This document shows, one piece after another, positions 8,730 through 17,196 of a stretch of 64,000 bases of DNA; position 1 is the stretch's first letter, and the number at the start of each line of letters is the position of its first letter. The stretch spans positions 406,006 through 470,005 of the forward strand of contig JADKJT010000029.1 of the NCBI GenBank assembly GCA_016720905.1, read 5' to 3'. Under the pieces are notes generated by a model. It made no database searches and was not told the origin of the DNA. It saw only the letters and a list, made by a program, of their open reading frames with translations. A program made the position numbers and the translations under genes. The stretch comes from Gemmatimonadaceae bacterium (GTDB lineage: Bacteria; Gemmatimonadota; Gemmatimonadetes; Gemmatimonadales; Gemmatimonadaceae).

Positions 8730-9107
8730 TTACTTGGTCACCTTCTTCTTGCCCGCGATAGCGCGGCGCGGCCCCTTCTTGGTGCGCGCGTTCGTGTGCG
8801 TCCGCTGCCCGCGCACGGGGAGGCCCCGGCGATGGCGCGTGCCACGATACGAGCCGATATCCATCAGGCGCTTGATGTTCATCGCGACTTCGGTGCGCAG
8901 CGCACCTTCGACCCGATGATTGCGCTCGAGTTCCTGACGGAGCTTGTTGACGTCGGAGTCGGACAAGTCGCGCACCCGCTGCGCCGGGCTGACGCCCGTG
9001 GCCGCGAGAATGCGCTGGGCCATCTTGCGCCCGATGCCGAAAATGTAGGTGAGGCCGATCTCAACCTTCTTCTCACGAGGGAGATCGACGCCTGCGATAC
9101 GTGCCAT
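8730..9107 (-). CDS. rpsM: 30S ribosomal protein S13
   Basis: The 125-residue protein begins MARIAGVDLPREKKVEIGLT and has the S13 helix-turn-helix region YIFGIGRKMAQRIL. The basic C-terminal tail reads GLPVRGQRTHTNARTKKGP. It sits in the 30S head, contacting P-site tRNA. Fifteen bases separate it from the upstream rpmJ. Confidence 0.97.
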   Translation of the reverse strand: MARIAGVDLPREKKVEIGLTYIFGIGRKMAQRILAATGVSPAQRVRDLSDSDVNKLRQELERNHRVEGALRTEVAMNIKRLMDIGSYRGTRHRRGLPVRGQRTHTNARTKKGPRRAIAGKKKVTK

Positions 9108-9122
9108 GTCTGTGCGTTCCCC

Positions 9123-9239
9123 TTAGCCTTGACGCTGCTTGTGCTTCGGGTTGCGCTTGCAGATGATGCGAGTCACGCCCTGTCGCTTGACGACCTTGCA
9201 GTGCTCACAAATCGGCTTGACGCTGCTACGAACTTTCAC
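9123..9239 (-). CDS. rpmJ: 50S ribosomal protein L36 (GTG start)
   Basis: The 38-residue product, VKVRSSVKPICEHCKVVKRQ followed by GVTRIICKRNPKHKQRQG, is a full-length L36 with its zinc ligands CxxC, C and H. The family start falls on a GTG at 9239. The frame is open further upstream, but that sequence is not L36. It is the first gene of the alpha operon here: infA and secY do not precede it. Confidence 0.96.
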   Translation of the reverse strand: MKVRSSVKPICEHCKVVKRQGVTRIICKRNPKHKQRQG

Positions 9240-9442
9240 GGGCCACCTCGGCGCGTCGGCGCCGATGGAATCTCCCGCACCGACGTGTGCACGCTGCACG
9301 CGCTGGCCGGCTGGACTCCCCATGTGTTCATCACGCGTGAAGCATCGGCGTCGAGATGACGAACGATTCCGCGCACGCGTGACAGCGAATGTGGCCGGCG
9401 GATCGGCCTCGAAAATGTCACCGGAAAACCGGTAAGCCCTTC

Positions 9443-9471
9443 ATCTTAGCTGGCATAGGCTGCTCCGACAA
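9443..9471 (-). promoter_or_regulatory. Putative sigma-70-type promoter of the rpmJ-rpsM-rpsK-rpsD-rpoA operon
   Basis: On the minus strand a TTGTCG box (9466-9471) lies 17 bases from TAAGAT (9443-9448). Transcription would start near 9436, giving a leader of nearly 200 nt before rpmJ. A small hairpin, ACCGG-TTTT-CCGGT (9420-9433), sits at the start of that leader. The rest of 9240-9493 has no gene. Confidence 0.5.
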
Positions 9472-9493
9472 CCCCCGCTGTCGGTCCAATCGC

Positions 9494-10234
9494 TCAAACG
9501 CTGGGGGAACGTATCGCCGCATGGACGGACTGCATCGCGGCGATCGGGTCGACCGCCGCCGTCACCGCCCGGCCGAGGATCAGCCAGCGAGCCCCAGCTT
9601 GGATCGCGGCCTCCGGGGTCATCACGCGTCGCTGATCATGACGGTCCCCGCCCGGAAGCCGAATTCCGGGAATCAGCAGCCCCAGGGTACCGGCATACGC
9701 CGCGTGGACGGCGGCCGCTTCGTGACCGGAACAGACGATGCCCACGGCACCTCCCGACTGCGCGAGTCCGGCCAGGCGCAGGACTTCCTGTTGCACATCG
9801 ACCGGGGGGCGACCCCAGGCCGCCCCCACGGACGCGCCGTCCAGACTCGTCAAGATGGTTACGCCAAGAATCCCACAGGTCGCTTCCGGATCGGACGCCC
9901 CTTCACCAGCGCCCTCAACGGCGGCCTGGACCATGTCGGAACCACCCGAGGCATGCACCGTCAGCAGTGACGCGCCGTGTCGGGCTACGCTGCGGGACGC
10001 GGCGCGCACCGTATTGGGGATATCGTGAAGCTTGAGGTCAACAAACACCTGCTTCCCTTCTCCGCGCAGCCACTCGACGATCGCGGGGCCCTCGGCGGCG
10101 AAGAGCTCAAGTCCAATTTTGTAGAAATCGCAATGGACACCCAGCCGTGATACCAGCGCGCGAGCGGACAGCGCGTCCGGCACGTCAAGGGCCACGATCG
10201 GCACCGTGGGCGTCGTCATGGTCAGGTGGGCCAT
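9494..10234 (-). CDS. pyrF: Orotidine 5'-phosphate decarboxylase
   Basis: This 246-residue TIM-barrel enzyme converts OMP to UMP, the last step of de novo UMP synthesis. The active-site motif VFVDLKLHDIPNTV supplies the catalytic Asp-Lys-Asp set. The N-terminal ALDVPD and the C-terminal phosphate-binding GARWLILGRAVT are also present. The ATG at 10234 overlaps the pyrD end by 13 bases; an internal ATG at 10219 would avoid the overlap. No clear ribosome-binding site decides between them. Confidence 0.96.
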   Translation of the reverse strand: MAHLTMTTPTVPIVALDVPDALSARALVSRLGVHCDFYKIGLELFAAEGPAIVEWLRGEGKQVFVDLKLHDIPNTVRAASRSVARHGASLLTVHASGGSDMVQAAVEGAGEGASDPEATCGILGVTILTSLDGASVGAAWGRPPVDVQQEVLRLAGLAQSGGAVGIVCSGHEAAAVHAAYAGTLGLLIPGIRLPGGDRHDQRRVMTPEAAIQAGARWLILGRAVTAAVDPIAAMQSVHAAIRSPSV

Positions 10235-11172
10235 TCGAGTGTTCCAATGAGAGAGCGAAGATCGGTCACACGGTGTTCGAGCGCCCAGCGCGCGACGCCG
10301 CGCGCGATGCGCTCTGGCGCGCGGGGATCGCGCAACGCCGCCGTGCCCACACCGACCAGTGACGCACCGGCGAGCAGATACCCCACCGCATCACGCGCGG
10401 AAGACACCCCACCCAGTCCGATGATCGGAGTGTGCGGCAGCGCCCGCGAGACGCGCCAGGTCGCCAGGAGGCCCAGCGGCAGGAGCGCCGGCCCACTGAC
10501 GCCACCGGTACCAAATCCGATTTTCGGGCGACGGCGTTCCGGGTCGATGACCAGACCCGGCATCGTATTCACCAAAGTGAGTCCGTCGGCACCGGCATCC
10601 ACCGCGATGCGTGCCGCCTCGACGATCCCGGCACCCAGCGTCGGGGAGAGCTTGACGAAGAGTGGTCGGTGCGTGCTCGCGCGGGTTGCCCGGACGAGTT
10701 GGCCAAGCGCTTCGGGATCGGCACCAAATTCCAGTCCTCCGGAGCGCACATTGGGGCAGCTGACGTTCAGCTCGAACGCATCCACACCCGGCGTTGCATC
10801 CAGCCCGCCAACCACGGTAACGAAATCGTCGATGCTGTTGCCCACCACATTGACCAGCACACGCAGCCCCTCGTCGCGCCGTGCCAGCCAGGGCATCGCC
10901 TCACGACGAACCACGTCGAGGCCGGGATTGGCCAAACCGATCGCGTTGATCATGCCGCCGGCAAACTCGCTGACGCGCAACGGAGGCGCGCCGTGCCGAG
11001 GGGCGACGCTCACCGCTTTGGTCGCCAATCCACCCAGCGCCGTGAGATCCAGCACGTCGTCGACTTCCCGTCCATACCCGGCGGTCCCGGCCGCCAGGAT
11101 AACGGGATTTCGGAAATCGAGTCCGGCAACGTGCATCGAGATCCCGCCGCTGGTCCCGCTCATCGTCGCCAT
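10222..11172 (-). CDS. pyrD: Dihydroorotate dehydrogenase, class 1B (NAD-linked type)
   Basis: The 316-residue FMN enzyme oxidises dihydroorotate to orotate. Motifs include FRNPVILAAGTAGYG, LNVSCPNVRSGGLEFG (class 1 has Cys as catalytic base, seen here) and GGVSSARDAVGYLLAGAS. It has no N-terminal membrane helix, unlike class 2. Class 1B enzymes use a PyrK electron-transfer partner, and none is in the window. The ATG at 11172 overlaps the upstream stop as TGATG; a second ATG is at 11163. Confidence 0.94.
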   Translation of the reverse strand: MATMSGTSGGISMHVAGLDFRNPVILAAGTAGYGREVDDVLDLTALGGLATKAVSVAPRHGAPPLRVSEFAGGMINAIGLANPGLDVVRREAMPWLARRDEGLRVLVNVVGNSIDDFVTVVGGLDATPGVDAFELNVSCPNVRSGGLEFGADPEALGQLVRATRASTHRPLFVKLSPTLGAGIVEAARIAVDAGADGLTLVNTMPGLVIDPERRRPKIGFGTGGVSGPALLPLGLLATWRVSRALPHTPIIGLGGVSSARDAVGYLLAGASLVGVGTAALRDPRAPERIARGVARWALEHRVTDLRSLIGTLEWPT

Positions 11173-12587
11173 CAATCTCGGTTGGTCGAGGGAACAGTGG
11201 GCTTGGGCGGCGTTCGCAACTTGCGTACGCTGTCCGACCAGGTGCGCAGGGCTTCCGTCCACCGAAGTTGCAGCAGATCGGGCGTCAGGGCAAAGTCCGC
11301 ACGACCGGCCGGATCCGCACCGCTCAACCAGGCGGCCACTGACGACCCGGCGAAGTCGCGACGAATGCGCGCGCCCCACACACTCGCGCTGTCGGGCGTG
11401 AGCAAGCCCGCTGCATACAGCGCATGCGGCGCGAGTGGTGCCTGCGGTGCTTCCCGCACCACCCGCAGGAACATCGCGCGCGCCAGTTCCGGCGCGCGAA
11501 GCGAATCGCGGGCTACCTCAGCCGCCAGAAACCACGCGGCCCCGGTCGGCTCCGCCTGCTGCGCCAGCAGACGCACCAGCAGCAGTTGCTCGTTGAGGCG
11601 ACGCGCATACGGAGTCCGGCGCACGGCACTATCCTCGCGCGCCACGATGGTGTCCACTTCCCGCAGCGTCGAAACACGACGCATCGCCAGGTAGGCGATG
11701 CGCGCCGCCGATTCGCGTTCGATCACGGTGTCGCGCCCGGCCAGCGTCCGCGCCGTCAACAGGTGCTGTCGCGCGACGGAGTCCTGACCCACCCGCACGT
11801 TGAGGTCTCCCACCACAAAGTGCATCGACGCACGACTGGCATCGCGGACGCGCGACAGGTCGTATCCGTGTACCACCGCTTCCACGGCGTCCCATCGGCC
11901 GGCGGCAAACATCTCGCGCAGCGCGCGCGTCACGTCGTCGCGATAGTCGGCACGCCGGGCGCGTTGCACCAGCAACGATTCCACCCGGACATACTCGTGT
12001 GCCGACAGCGAGGACTGCAGCAATTCCCAGGGCATCGCACCGTCCTCGGTTCCACCCAGCAGGCGCGCGACCGCATCGCGGTCGCCGTCCGCCAGCGCCG
12101 CGCGGGCCGCCCAGAGCCGCGCTTGTCGCGCGATCTCGGCGTTGGGCGCATCGATCAGGGAATCGAGTCGCCGTCGTGCGGCGGGGATCAGCGCCGACCG
12201 CAATTCGCAGGAGGCCAGTGCGACCCGCGCGCGCGCGCGATCGTCCTCCGTGCTCCCGGGAATGGTGAGGAACTCCGGCAGTCGGTGCATCGCCGATTCG
12301 CACTGCCCCGCCAGCGCCGCGCCACGACCGGCCAGATACAAGGCGCGCGTCCGCCACTTGGACGTCGGGTGGCGCACGAGTATCGACTCGGCCTTGGCCG
12401 CTGAGAGCTGAAAGAACTGGACCGCGTCGCTCTCGTCACCGCGCCGCAGGCGCGCATCGCCGGTATGCGCAGCTTCTTTCGCGTTGTACACACCGTTGTA
12501 ATACACGCAGCCTGATATCAACACCGGCAATGCCGCGACAAGGAACGCCCGCCATCCGCGTCGTCGGCTCGACGGCGGAGTACGCAT
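11172..12587 (-). CDS. Lipoprotein with TPR-like helical repeats, unknown function
   Basis: This 471-residue protein starts with a basic n-region and a hydrophobic stretch ending LPVLISGC, a good lipobox, so it is probably a lipoprotein with the Cys near residue 27. The mature part begins VYYNGVYNAKEA and is almost entirely Ala/Arg-rich amphipathic helices resembling TPRs (for example GDARLRRGDESDAVQFFQLS). The arrangement recalls BamD or gliding-type TPR lipoproteins, but no family can be named safely. It is coupled by TGATG overlaps to the amidase before it and pyrD after it. Confidence 0.75.
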   Translation of the reverse strand: MRTPPSSRRRGWRAFLVAALPVLISGCVYYNGVYNAKEAAHTGDARLRRGDESDAVQFFQLSAAKAESILVRHPTSKWRTRALYLAGRGAALAGQCESAMHRLPEFLTIPGSTEDDRARARVALASCELRSALIPAARRRLDSLIDAPNAEIARQARLWAARAALADGDRDAVARLLGGTEDGAMPWELLQSSLSAHEYVRVESLLVQRARRADYRDDVTRALREMFAAGRWDAVEAVVHGYDLSRVRDASRASMHFVVGDLNVRVGQDSVARQHLLTARTLAGRDTVIERESAARIAYLAMRRVSTLREVDTIVAREDSAVRRTPYARRLNEQLLLVRLLAQQAEPTGAAWFLAAEVARDSLRAPELARAMFLRVVREAPQAPLAPHALYAAGLLTPDSASVWGARIRRDFAGSSVAAWLSGADPAGRADFALTPDLLQLRWTEALRTWSDSVRKLRTPPKPTVPSTNRD

Positions 12588-13846
12588 CAGGAGCCGCCCC
12601 CGACCTTTCGTTCGTACTGGGCCAGGAACGCCTCGGCGGCGTCGGCCAGCGCCTCGGCCAGTGCGCGCTGACTGTCAGGGTTGGTCATGTACGCGGATTC
12701 ACTCCGGTTGCTGCCGAATCCGACTTCAACCAGCACCGCTGGCATGAATGCCTTCACCAGCACCATGAAGCCGGCCTGCTTGACGCCACGATTGGGGCCG
12801 GGATGCACCTTTCGCAATCCCGACTGGACCAGATCGGCCAAACGAGACGACTCGCGCAAATGTTCGTTCTGCGCCATGTCCCGGATGATGAATCCCAGCG
12901 GATCGTCACGCGTGGTCTCGGCCGACGTCTCGAATTTGATGGCTTCGTTTTCCATCGCCTCGACCCGTCGTTCATCCTCGGTCTTCGCCTCGGCGAGGAA
13001 ATACGTCTCGAACCCGCGGGCACCACCCGGCTCGTTCCACCGAGGATTCGCGGCGTTGACATGTACCGACATGAACAGGTCGCCCTTCGCCTGATTCGCG
13101 ATTCGGCCACGGTCGCCGAGCGCGATCAGTGTGTCTGATTTGCGCGTCATGACGACCGCAATCCCGCGACGTTCGAGCGCCGCCTTGACTTCCCGCGCCA
13201 CCGCCAGCGTGATGTCCTTCTCGTACACTTTTCGCGGCGCGCCAATGGGCCCGGACATGCCCTTGTCGACGCCGCCATGTCCGGCATCCACGACCACCAC
13301 TCGCTGTCGCAGGCCCTGGGGGCGCCCCGCCCCAGACGGACCCGCCGTCATCGGTTCACGAGGCGCGGCAACGCTGGGCGATCCGCTGGCCGATCCGCTG
13401 GGCGATACGCTGGGCGATACGCTGGGCGCGCGACGCGCGGTGACGCTGCCGAATCGTCGCAGTTCTCCCCGATCGCCATCGTACAGCACGCCGCTGACGA
13501 CGCGCGGCAGGAGCTCGCTGGCGAACGCGAGTGGCACGTACACCACACCGGCCTTGCGATAGATCGATGAGGTCAGCGGCAGGGTATCCCGGTCCACCCG
13601 CACCAGCGCGCTTCCGGTCTCGACGTCGATGCGCACGTTCGCGACCTGCAGGTGGTACCGAACGCCGCCGTCAGCCGTGAACTGGCCACCAATGGCTTCT
13701 CCCAGCAGGTCGGCGCGCAAGGCCACCCCGCCGTCCGGGTGGGCCACCACAGGTACGGATCGGCGCCGATCGCCGAATACCACCGGCAGCGCCTTCGGCA
13801 GCGCAACCGCCAGTTGCAGGGCACAACCCAGCGCAGTCAGCAGCAT
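12587..13846 (-). CDS. N-acetylmuramoyl-L-alanine amidase (Amidase_3), secreted
   Basis: The protein has 419 residues. An N-terminal hydrophobic segment is a likely Sec signal. The next 120 residues resemble a beta-rich stalk domain (VYVPLAFASELL). A low-complexity Ser/Pro linker precedes the catalytic domain: VVVDAGHGGVDKG gives the first zinc His, YEKDITLAVA the Glu, SVHVNAANPRW the second His and AVLVEVGFGSN the catalytic Glu. It cleaves the amide between MurNAc and L-Ala in periplasmic peptidoglycan, usually in daughter-cell separation. It lies 13 bases after smpB. Confidence 0.92.
   Translation of the reverse strand: MLLTALGCALQLAVALPKALPVVFGDRRRSVPVVAHPDGGVALRADLLGEAIGGQFTADGGVRYHLQVANVRIDVETGSALVRVDRDTLPLTSSIYRKAGVVYVPLAFASELLPRVVSGVLYDGDRGELRRFGSVTARRAPSVSPSVSPSGSASGSPSVAAPREPMTAGPSGAGRPQGLRQRVVVVDAGHGGVDKGMSGPIGAPRKVYEKDITLAVAREVKAALERRGIAVVMTRKSDTLIALGDRGRIANQAKGDLFMSVHVNAANPRWNEPGGARGFETYFLAEAKTEDERRVEAMENEAIKFETSAETTRDDPLGFIIRDMAQNEHLRESSRLADLVQSGLRKVHPGPNRGVKQAGFMVLVKAFMPAVLVEVGFGSNRSESAYMTNPDSQRALAEALADAAEAFLAQYERKVGGGS
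13372..13431. repeat. 12-bp tandem repeat coding for the amidase linker
   Basis: Five near-identical 12-base units (plus strand CGCTGGGCGATM) lie in the amidase gene and encode a repeated four-residue Ser-x-Ser-Pro/Gly linker between the stalk and catalytic domains. Slippage here would change linker length by whole repeats without shifting frame. Confidence 0.85.
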
Positions 13847-13859
13847 GCCAGCGGTGCGA

Positions 13860-14330
13860 CTATCGCGACCGAAGCGCCCGCGCGATTTCCATCTGCGCGT
13901 CGCGCTTCTTGAGGTCTTCGCGCTTGTCGTGCTGCTGCTTGCCCCGTACCAGCGCCAGGCGCGCCTTCACGCGCCCCCGCACGAAATAGAGATCAAGCGG
14001 CACCAGCGTCAGCCCTTGACGCTCCACGGCGCCGATCAGCCGCCGAATCTCGCGTCGATGCAACAACAGCTTGCGCGTCCGGGTGGCCTCATGGTTGAAC
14101 ATGTTGCCCTGCCCATACGAGCCGATGTGCAGATTGAGCAGATAGACCTCCCCGTCCTTCACGACGCCAAAGGCATCTGTCAGGTTGGCGCGCCCTTCGC
14201 GCAACGCCTTGACCTCGGTCCCGGTGAGCACAATGCCCGTCTCCCAGGTATCGAGGATTTCGTAGTCGTGACGCGCGCGTTTGTTCCGCGCGATCATCTC
14301 GATCGGGTCGTCGGTGTCAGTGGTCGCCAT
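13860..14330 (-). CDS. smpB: SsrA-binding protein SmpB
   Basis: The 156-residue protein contains NKRARHDYEILDTWETGIVL, TEVKALREGRANLTDAF and the C-terminal RGKQQHDKREDLKKRDAQME tail of SmpB. It binds tmRNA and delivers it to stalled ribosomes. The ATG at 14330 fits the family; the open frame continues antisense through the tRNA-Leu gene, which is not meaningful. No ssrA gene is visible nearby. Confidence 0.96.
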   Translation of the reverse strand: MATTDTDDPIEMIARNKRARHDYEILDTWETGIVLTGTEVKALREGRANLTDAFGVVKDGEVYLLNLHIGSYGQGNMFNHEATRTRKLLLHRREIRRLIGAVERQGLTLVPLDLYFVRGRVKARLALVRGKQQHDKREDLKKRDAQMEIARALRSR

Positions 14331-14351
14331 ACTGCGTGGCAAACTAGTCAG

Positions 14352-14381
14352 TTGACTTCCGAATGGTGCACGGTCTATTCT
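14352..14381 (+). promoter_or_regulatory. Putative promoter of tRNA-Leu
   Basis: TTGACT (14352-14357) and TATTCT (14376-14381) are separated by 18 bases. Transcription would start near 14388, about 30 bases before the tRNA. The region is divergent from smpB. Confidence 0.5.
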
Positions 14382-14418
14382 TCCCGTCCCTGTACACTTG
14401 GCTTCGGCCAAGCCAATT

Positions 14419-14502
14419 GCCGGAGTGGTGGAATTGGTAGACGCGCTGCGTTCAGGGCGCAGTGCCCGCAAGGGCGTGCCGGTTCGAGTCCGGCCTTCGG
14501 CA
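14419..14502 (+). tRNA. tRNA-Leu (anticodon CAG)
   Basis: The 84-base cloverleaf has acceptor stem GCCGGAG paired with CTTCGGC (one G-U), and a D arm containing TGGTGGAATTGGTAGACG. The anticodon stem CTGCG/CGCAG holds the loop TTCAGGG with CAG at 14453-14455. It has a long class II variable arm (GTGCCCGCAAGGGCGT) and the T arm GGTTCGAGTCC. The discriminator is A and CCA is not encoded. The following 14503-14618 shows no clear gene. Confidence 0.97.
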
Positions 14503-14618
14503 CTACACAATCTGGGCCGGTCATGAACGGTGAGAATCGCGGTGCCTCGGCGCCCGGTCTCCCTGATCATGGCCGGCTCAGTGCGTATGCGCTACCGGTG
14601 CGACACCCCCTGTGACGA

Positions 14619-15152
14619 TCAGGGCCGGATGGCTGACGGTCGGACGTCTTCCGGCAGGGAGGCGACACCAAAGGCGGCTCGGAGCGCCTCGTTGGCCTGA
14701 CTTCGCGTTACCTGCACGAACGCTGCGGCCCGCACGACCGCTTCTTCAGCGGGCTCGGACAGACCTGCTCCCTCCAGCAGGACGCGAGCGAATCGGGTAG
14801 CCGGCGCATCCGATTGCCCGCGAACGGTCATCGCCGCCGAATAGGCGCGCCGACGAGCCGCCCACGCGCTTCCGGCATCCGGCGATTTCCTGGCCTCCGC
14901 CTCAATCAGCGGAGCCAGCGCGTGCGCCACATCGGCCGCGGTTCGATCGTCCAACGCATCGCGTTCGGCAACCAGCAGACCCAAAGCCCGGCGGGCAAAG
15001 GTCAGCTCGCGTACGGCCAGCTCTCGACGGACGGTGAGCGCACTCAACCAGTCGACGTCGGCGGACTCCGGCGGCGTCAGCAGCGTGTGAAGGAAGCGGT
15101 CCGCCCGACGTCGGCGTTCCCGCGCGGCGCGCCAGTCTGCGATAAACCCCAT
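14619..15152 (-). CDS. Hypothetical protein, Arg/Ala-rich, unknown function
   Basis: The 177 residues are helical and strongly charged, starting MGFIADWRAARERRRRADRF. There is no signal peptide, membrane segment or recognisable motif. The gene lies 6 bases after the Rrf2 regulator on the same strand, which supports it being real and cotranscribed. The codon pattern matches neighbours. I do not recognise a family. Confidence 0.55.
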   Translation of the reverse strand: MGFIADWRAARERRRRADRFLHTLLTPPESADVDWLSALTVRRELAVRELTFARRALGLLVAERDALDDRTAADVAHALAPLIEAEARKSPDAGSAWAARRRAYSAAMTVRGQSDAPATRFARVLLEGAGLSEPAEEAVVRAAAFVQVTRSQANEALRAAFGVASLPEDVRPSAIRP

Positions 15153-15158
15153 TCGCGG

Positions 15159-15656
15159 TCAGCGCTGCAACACGGGTAGTGCGCCAGCGCGGACGACGGT
15201 GTCGACACGAAAGGGGGGGAGTCCCACTCGCTCCCGCACCACCGATTCATCCGCCAGCAAGTCACTCAGCTTCACGCCCTCAAGCACCTCATCAATTCGC
15301 TGCTGCAGCAGCAGCCAGACGGGGCGAATGCTGCAACTCTCCGAATCGCCGCAGCGGACAGAATCGACGGGATGCGAAACACAATGGAGGTCGAACGTGG
15401 TCAGTTCCGAGGCCTGAATGACATCCCGCACCGAAATGGACGCTGCGTCACGGGACAACGCGTAGCCCCCCCGAGCGCCCCGCGTGCTATCGACGATACC
15501 GGCCCGACGCATGCGCAGCAGAATCTGCTCGACATAGTCCGCCGGAAGGTGTTCACGCGTTGCGATGTCACGGCCGGTGACGGGTCCCGTGCCCGCACGA
15601 CGCGCCAGATGCAGCGCGCAGATCAGCCCGTACTCGGCCCAGGTAGTAATGCGCAT
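15159..15656 (-). CDS. Rrf2-family transcriptional regulator, IscR-like cysteine set
   Basis: This 165-residue protein has the Rrf2 winged-helix N-terminus (MRITTWAEYGLICALHLARR) and the conserved wing segment GARGGYALSRD. Three cysteines at 92, 102 and 108 follow. IscR uses three closely spaced cysteines at 92, 98 and 104 to bind a [2Fe-2S] cluster, so an Fe-S or nitrosative sensor role is plausible, though the spacing differs. The gene looks leaderless: its promoter places the transcription start at the ATG. Confidence 0.88.
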   Translation of the reverse strand: MRITTWAEYGLICALHLARRAGTGPVTGRDIATREHLPADYVEQILLRMRRAGIVDSTRGARGGYALSRDAASISVRDVIQASELTTFDLHCVSHPVDSVRCGDSESCSIRPVWLLLQQRIDEVLEGVKLSDLLADESVVRERVGLPPFRVDTVVRAGALPVLQR

Positions 15657-15662
15657 GCATTG

Positions 15663-15691
15663 AGACTAGGGGCAGCGGACTCACCGGACAA
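15663..15691 (-). promoter_or_regulatory. Putative promoter of the Rrf2 gene (leaderless)
   Basis: TTGTCC (15686-15691) and TAGTCT (15663-15668) are 17 bases apart on the minus strand. The expected start, about 7 bases past the -10 box, falls on the A of the ATG at 15656. Rrf2 proteins often bind their own promoter, so autoregulation would act here. Confidence 0.5.
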
Positions 15692-15738
15692 GCGCCTCGG
15701 GGCTTTCGGGCTCCTTTGTGGCGATGGGGCCGACGCCG

Positions 15739-17193
15739 TTAACCTCCTGCGGATGCCGAGTGCGTGCCGGTCGGTACGCCGATCTCCGTCATCTTGCGCA
15801 AATCGAGCACGCGATCGACCTCGTTGTCGGGCAGGATCTGCTCGCGCTTCACCAGGTCCCGGATGAGCACACCCTCCCTGACAGACCGTTTGGCAATGTC
15901 GGCCGCCGCCGCGTATCCGATCTGCGGCATCAGCGCCGTTGCCAGCGCCGCAGACCGTTCCACCCAGTACGCACACATCTCGGCGTTCGCCGCAATCCCC
16001 TTCACGCATCGCGCGGTCAGCGCGTCCATGGCGTTCGTGAGGATTTGCATCGACAGGAGAATATTGTGTGCCATCACCGGCATCATCACGTTCAACTCCA
16101 ACTGCCCGTGCTCGGCCGAAATCGCGACCGTCGTATCGCACCCGATCACCTGAAAGCAAACCTGATTGACCATCTCCGGGATGGACGGATTGATCTTGCC
16201 AGGCATGATCGACGATCCCGGCTGCACCGCCGGGAGGACGATTTCGTCCAGACCCGTGCGCGGCCCCGAGGCCATCAAACGCAAGTCGCTCACGATCTTT
16301 GACAAGTCGATGGCCAGTCCGCGCAGGGACGCCGAGAACGCGGCGGCATCACCCATGCTCTGCATGAGCTGAATCCGGTCGGCGCCCACGCGCAGCGTCG
16401 CAATCCCGGTGATGACACGCAGGTGTCCGTTCATGAGCGCCGGGTACTGCGGATCGACGGTGACGCCGGTTCCCACGGCCGATCCGCCAATGCCCAGATC
16501 GTTGAGATAGTCTGCGGCCTCCACGACGCGGCGACGGCAACGGTCCACCGTACCGGCATACGCCGTGAACTCCTGGCCCAGGCGAATCGGCATCGCGTCT
16601 TGCAGGTGGGTCCGACCGGCCTTCACAATGCCATCGAATTCCCGGCCCTTGTCGGCCAGCGCATCGCGCAAGGCCTCGATCGCCTGTAGCAGCGGCGGCA
16701 ACTGGCGCAGCACGGCCAGACGGATGTTGGTGGGAATCGTATCGTTGGTGCTCTGCGCCATGTTCACATGGTCGTTCGGATGCACGGGCGCATACGTCCC
16801 GCGCGCGACACCCAGCAACTCATTGGCGCGGTTCGCCAGCACCTCATTCGCGTTCATGTTGTGCGACGTACCGGCGCCGGCCTGATACGGATCGACGATG
16901 AACTGATCGCGGTGCCGTCCCGCCAGCACCTCGTCTGCCGCCGCCACGATCGCCCCGGCGCGCGTGGCGTCCAGCCGACCGGTCTCCTGGTTGGTTAACG
17001 CGGCGGCCTTCTTGATCCAGATCTGCGCGACCACGAACGGTTCCAGCGGACGCAATCCGCTGATCGCGAAATTCGAGACGGCGCGCGCCGTTTGCACGCC
17101 GTACAGCGCGTCGGCGGGTACGGGCAGTTCGCCAAGCGGATCCCGCTCGATGCGTGTGGCGGTGGCGCCACTTCCCGCCTCAGTCGTTCCCAC
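15739..17193 (-). CDS. aspA: Aspartate ammonia-lyase
   Basis: This 484-residue member of the fumarase/aspartase family carries the signature GSSIMPGKINPSIPEMVNQV, the flexible catalytic loop with the active Ser. It also has THLQDAMPIRLGQEF and QSTNDTIPTNIRLAVL. TGVTVDPQYPAL and the LNVMMPVMA region fit aspartase rather than class II fumarase, but separating the two by eye is not fully secure. It would deaminate aspartate to fumarate. It starts 3 bases after the upstream lipoprotein gene. Confidence 0.88.
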   Translation of the reverse strand: MGTTEAGSGATATRIERDPLGELPVPADALYGVQTARAVSNFAISGLRPLEPFVVAQIWIKKAAALTNQETGRLDATRAGAIVAAADEVLAGRHRDQFIVDPYQAGAGTSHNMNANEVLANRANELLGVARGTYAPVHPNDHVNMAQSTNDTIPTNIRLAVLRQLPPLLQAIEALRDALADKGREFDGIVKAGRTHLQDAMPIRLGQEFTAYAGTVDRCRRRVVEAADYLNDLGIGGSAVGTGVTVDPQYPALMNGHLRVITGIATLRVGADRIQLMQSMGDAAAFSASLRGLAIDLSKIVSDLRLMASGPRTGLDEIVLPAVQPGSSIMPGKINPSIPEMVNQVCFQVIGCDTTVAISAEHGQLELNVMMPVMAHNILLSMQILTNAMDALTARCVKGIAANAEMCAYWVERSAALATALMPQIGYAAAADIAKRSVREGVLIRDLVKREQILPDNEVDRVLDLRKMTEIGVPTGTHSASAGG

Positions 17194-17196
17194 GGA

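Noticed and set aside
10226..11694. Two long plus-strand open frames opposite pyrD
   Set aside because: Low-complexity Arg/Pro/Ser translations with no recognisable motif; the minus-strand DHODH motifs are intact.
14503..14618. Possible small RNA or tRNA-Leu terminator with GGCCGG and CCGGCC arms
   Set aside because: The loop would be about 45 bases and there is no T-run, so the pairing is not convincing.
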